Shown: piece by piece, positions 6,869 through 7,398 of the stretch
Numbering within the stretch: the stretch's first letter is position 1
Layout of the letters: each line of letters begins with the position of its first letter
Assembly (NCBI GenBank): GCA_903864555.1
Contig: CAIPGJ010000886.1
Location: 1-7,398, forward strand
Source of the DNA: an uncultured Pseudomonadota bacterium
GTDB taxonomy: Bacteria; Pseudomonadota; Gammaproteobacteria; Burkholderiales; SG8-39
Reading direction: 5' to 3'
Length of the DNA: 7,398 bases
Program-made: the position numbers and the translations under genes
Notes under the pieces: generated by a model
Database searches by the model: none
What the model was told of the DNA's origin: nothing
What the model saw: only the letters and a program-made list of their open reading frames with translations

Positions 6869-7398
6869 TTGAAACTCAAACCCGTCGAACTGCGGCTCGA
6901 GCCAGTCGACAACAAGCGTCTTTCCAACCTCTGCGGCGCGCTGGACGAAAATCTGCGTCAGATCGAGACCGCGCTGGACATTTCCATCTCCCGGCGTGGT
7001 GAACGCTTCACCCTGCGCGGCAATTCGGCGCAAGCCGAGCTGGCTGCGCTCCTGCTGGAACGCTTCTACAACGACGCCAGGCGCCCCTTGTCACTGGATG
7101 ACATCCAGCTGGGTCTGGTCGAATTCCGGCGCCAGTCCCATGCGCCGGCAGACACCAGGGCCAGGGTCGCCGACGGGCTACCCGGTGACGAACCGCCGCT
7201 TGCCACGCGACGCACCGACCTGCGCGGGCGCACGCCCCGCCAGCGTGAATACATCCGCAACATCCTGGACCATGACATCACCTTTGGCATCGGGCCCGCG
7301 GGAACCGGAAAGACCTACCTCGCGGTGGCCTGTGCCGCAGATGCGCTCGAACGCGACACCGTCAAGCGCATCGTGCTGGTGCGTCCGGCAGTCGAAGC
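6869..7398 (+). CDS. ybeZ: PhoH-like ATPase YbeZ (3' end outside window)
   Basis: The frame runs through the end of the window; 176 complete codons are visible. The N-terminal part (LKPVELRLEPVDNKRLSNLCGALDENLRQIETAL and RRGERFTLRG) is the small KH-like N-terminal region seen in PhoH-family proteins. It is followed by RTPRQREYIRNIL and the Walker A motif GPAGTGKT at residues 142-149; the Walker B region and the C-terminus are cut off. YbeZ is a cytoplasmic ATPase that works with the rRNA-processing factor YbeY, whose gene normally follows. The start is taken as TTG at 6869 because family members usually begin just before the KPVELRLEP-like segment. An in-frame GTG at 6836 would add 11 residues and cannot be excluded. 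Neither start has a good Shine-Dalgarno sequence; CGGA directly abuts the TTG. Confidence 0.93.
   Translation, partial: MKLKPVELRLEPVDNKRLSNLCGALDENLRQIETALDISISRRGERFTLRGNSAQAELAALLLERFYNDARRPLSLDDIQLGLVEFRRQSHAPADTRARVADGLPGDEPPLATRRTDLRGRTPRQREYIRNILDHDITFGIGPAGTGKTYLAVACAADALERDTVKRIVLVRPAVE

Noticed and set aside
6259..6927. 222-codon open frame on the minus strand across the miaB-ybeZ junction
   Set aside because: Mostly antisense to the conserved 3' half of miaB; low-complexity Arg/Ala/Gly composition typical of a shadow frame.
1..7398. Mobile elements, CRISPR array, tRNA or rRNA genes
   Set aside because: No transposase, terminal inverted repeats with target duplications, regularly spaced short repeats or cloverleaf-like segments were seen; the repeated segments are explained by paralogous coding domains.

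Overview
This GC-rich, gene-dense window carries six genes, all on the + strand. The closest fit is a betaproteobacterial chromosome. MiaB (5461-6798) followed directly by a PhoH-family YbeZ (from 6869) is the start of the conserved proteobacterial miaB-ybeZ-ybeY-corC-lnt neighbourhood, and both proteins read as betaproteobacterial. The genus cannot be named from sequence alone.

Region 1 (1-5269) is an accessory cluster of three large, soluble, tetratricopeptide-repeat (TPR) proteins plus one small exported protein. The first gene (1-1317, 5' end outside the window) and the third (1743-3617) are paralogues with N-terminal TPRs and a C-terminal Fe(II)/2-oxoglutarate-type oxygenase domain carrying H-x-D...H...R. 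Between them, overlapping the first stop codon, is a 134-residue protein with a clear Sec signal peptide (1314-1718). The fourth gene (3689-5269) starts with a TPR block 71% identical to that of the third gene, but ends in a GT9/heptosyltransferase-like GT-B glycosyltransferase domain. Gaps are short (overlap of 4, then 24 and 71 bases), so the cluster is probably one transcript.

Region 2 (5270-5460) is a 190-base intergenic stretch with a small palindrome, one candidate promoter and one candidate hairpin in the miaB leader. Region 3 (5461-7398) is housekeeping: miaB, intact, and the start of ybeZ, cut by the window end.

The most interesting reading is that the accessory genes form a modification system. 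TPR scaffolds of common origin carry either a hydroxylase-like or a glycosyltransferase-like domain, so the same target could be hydroxylated and glycosylated. The architecture is visible in the sequence; the shared target and the sequential chemistry are inference. No RNA genes, CRISPR arrays, insertion sequences or attachment sites were seen.
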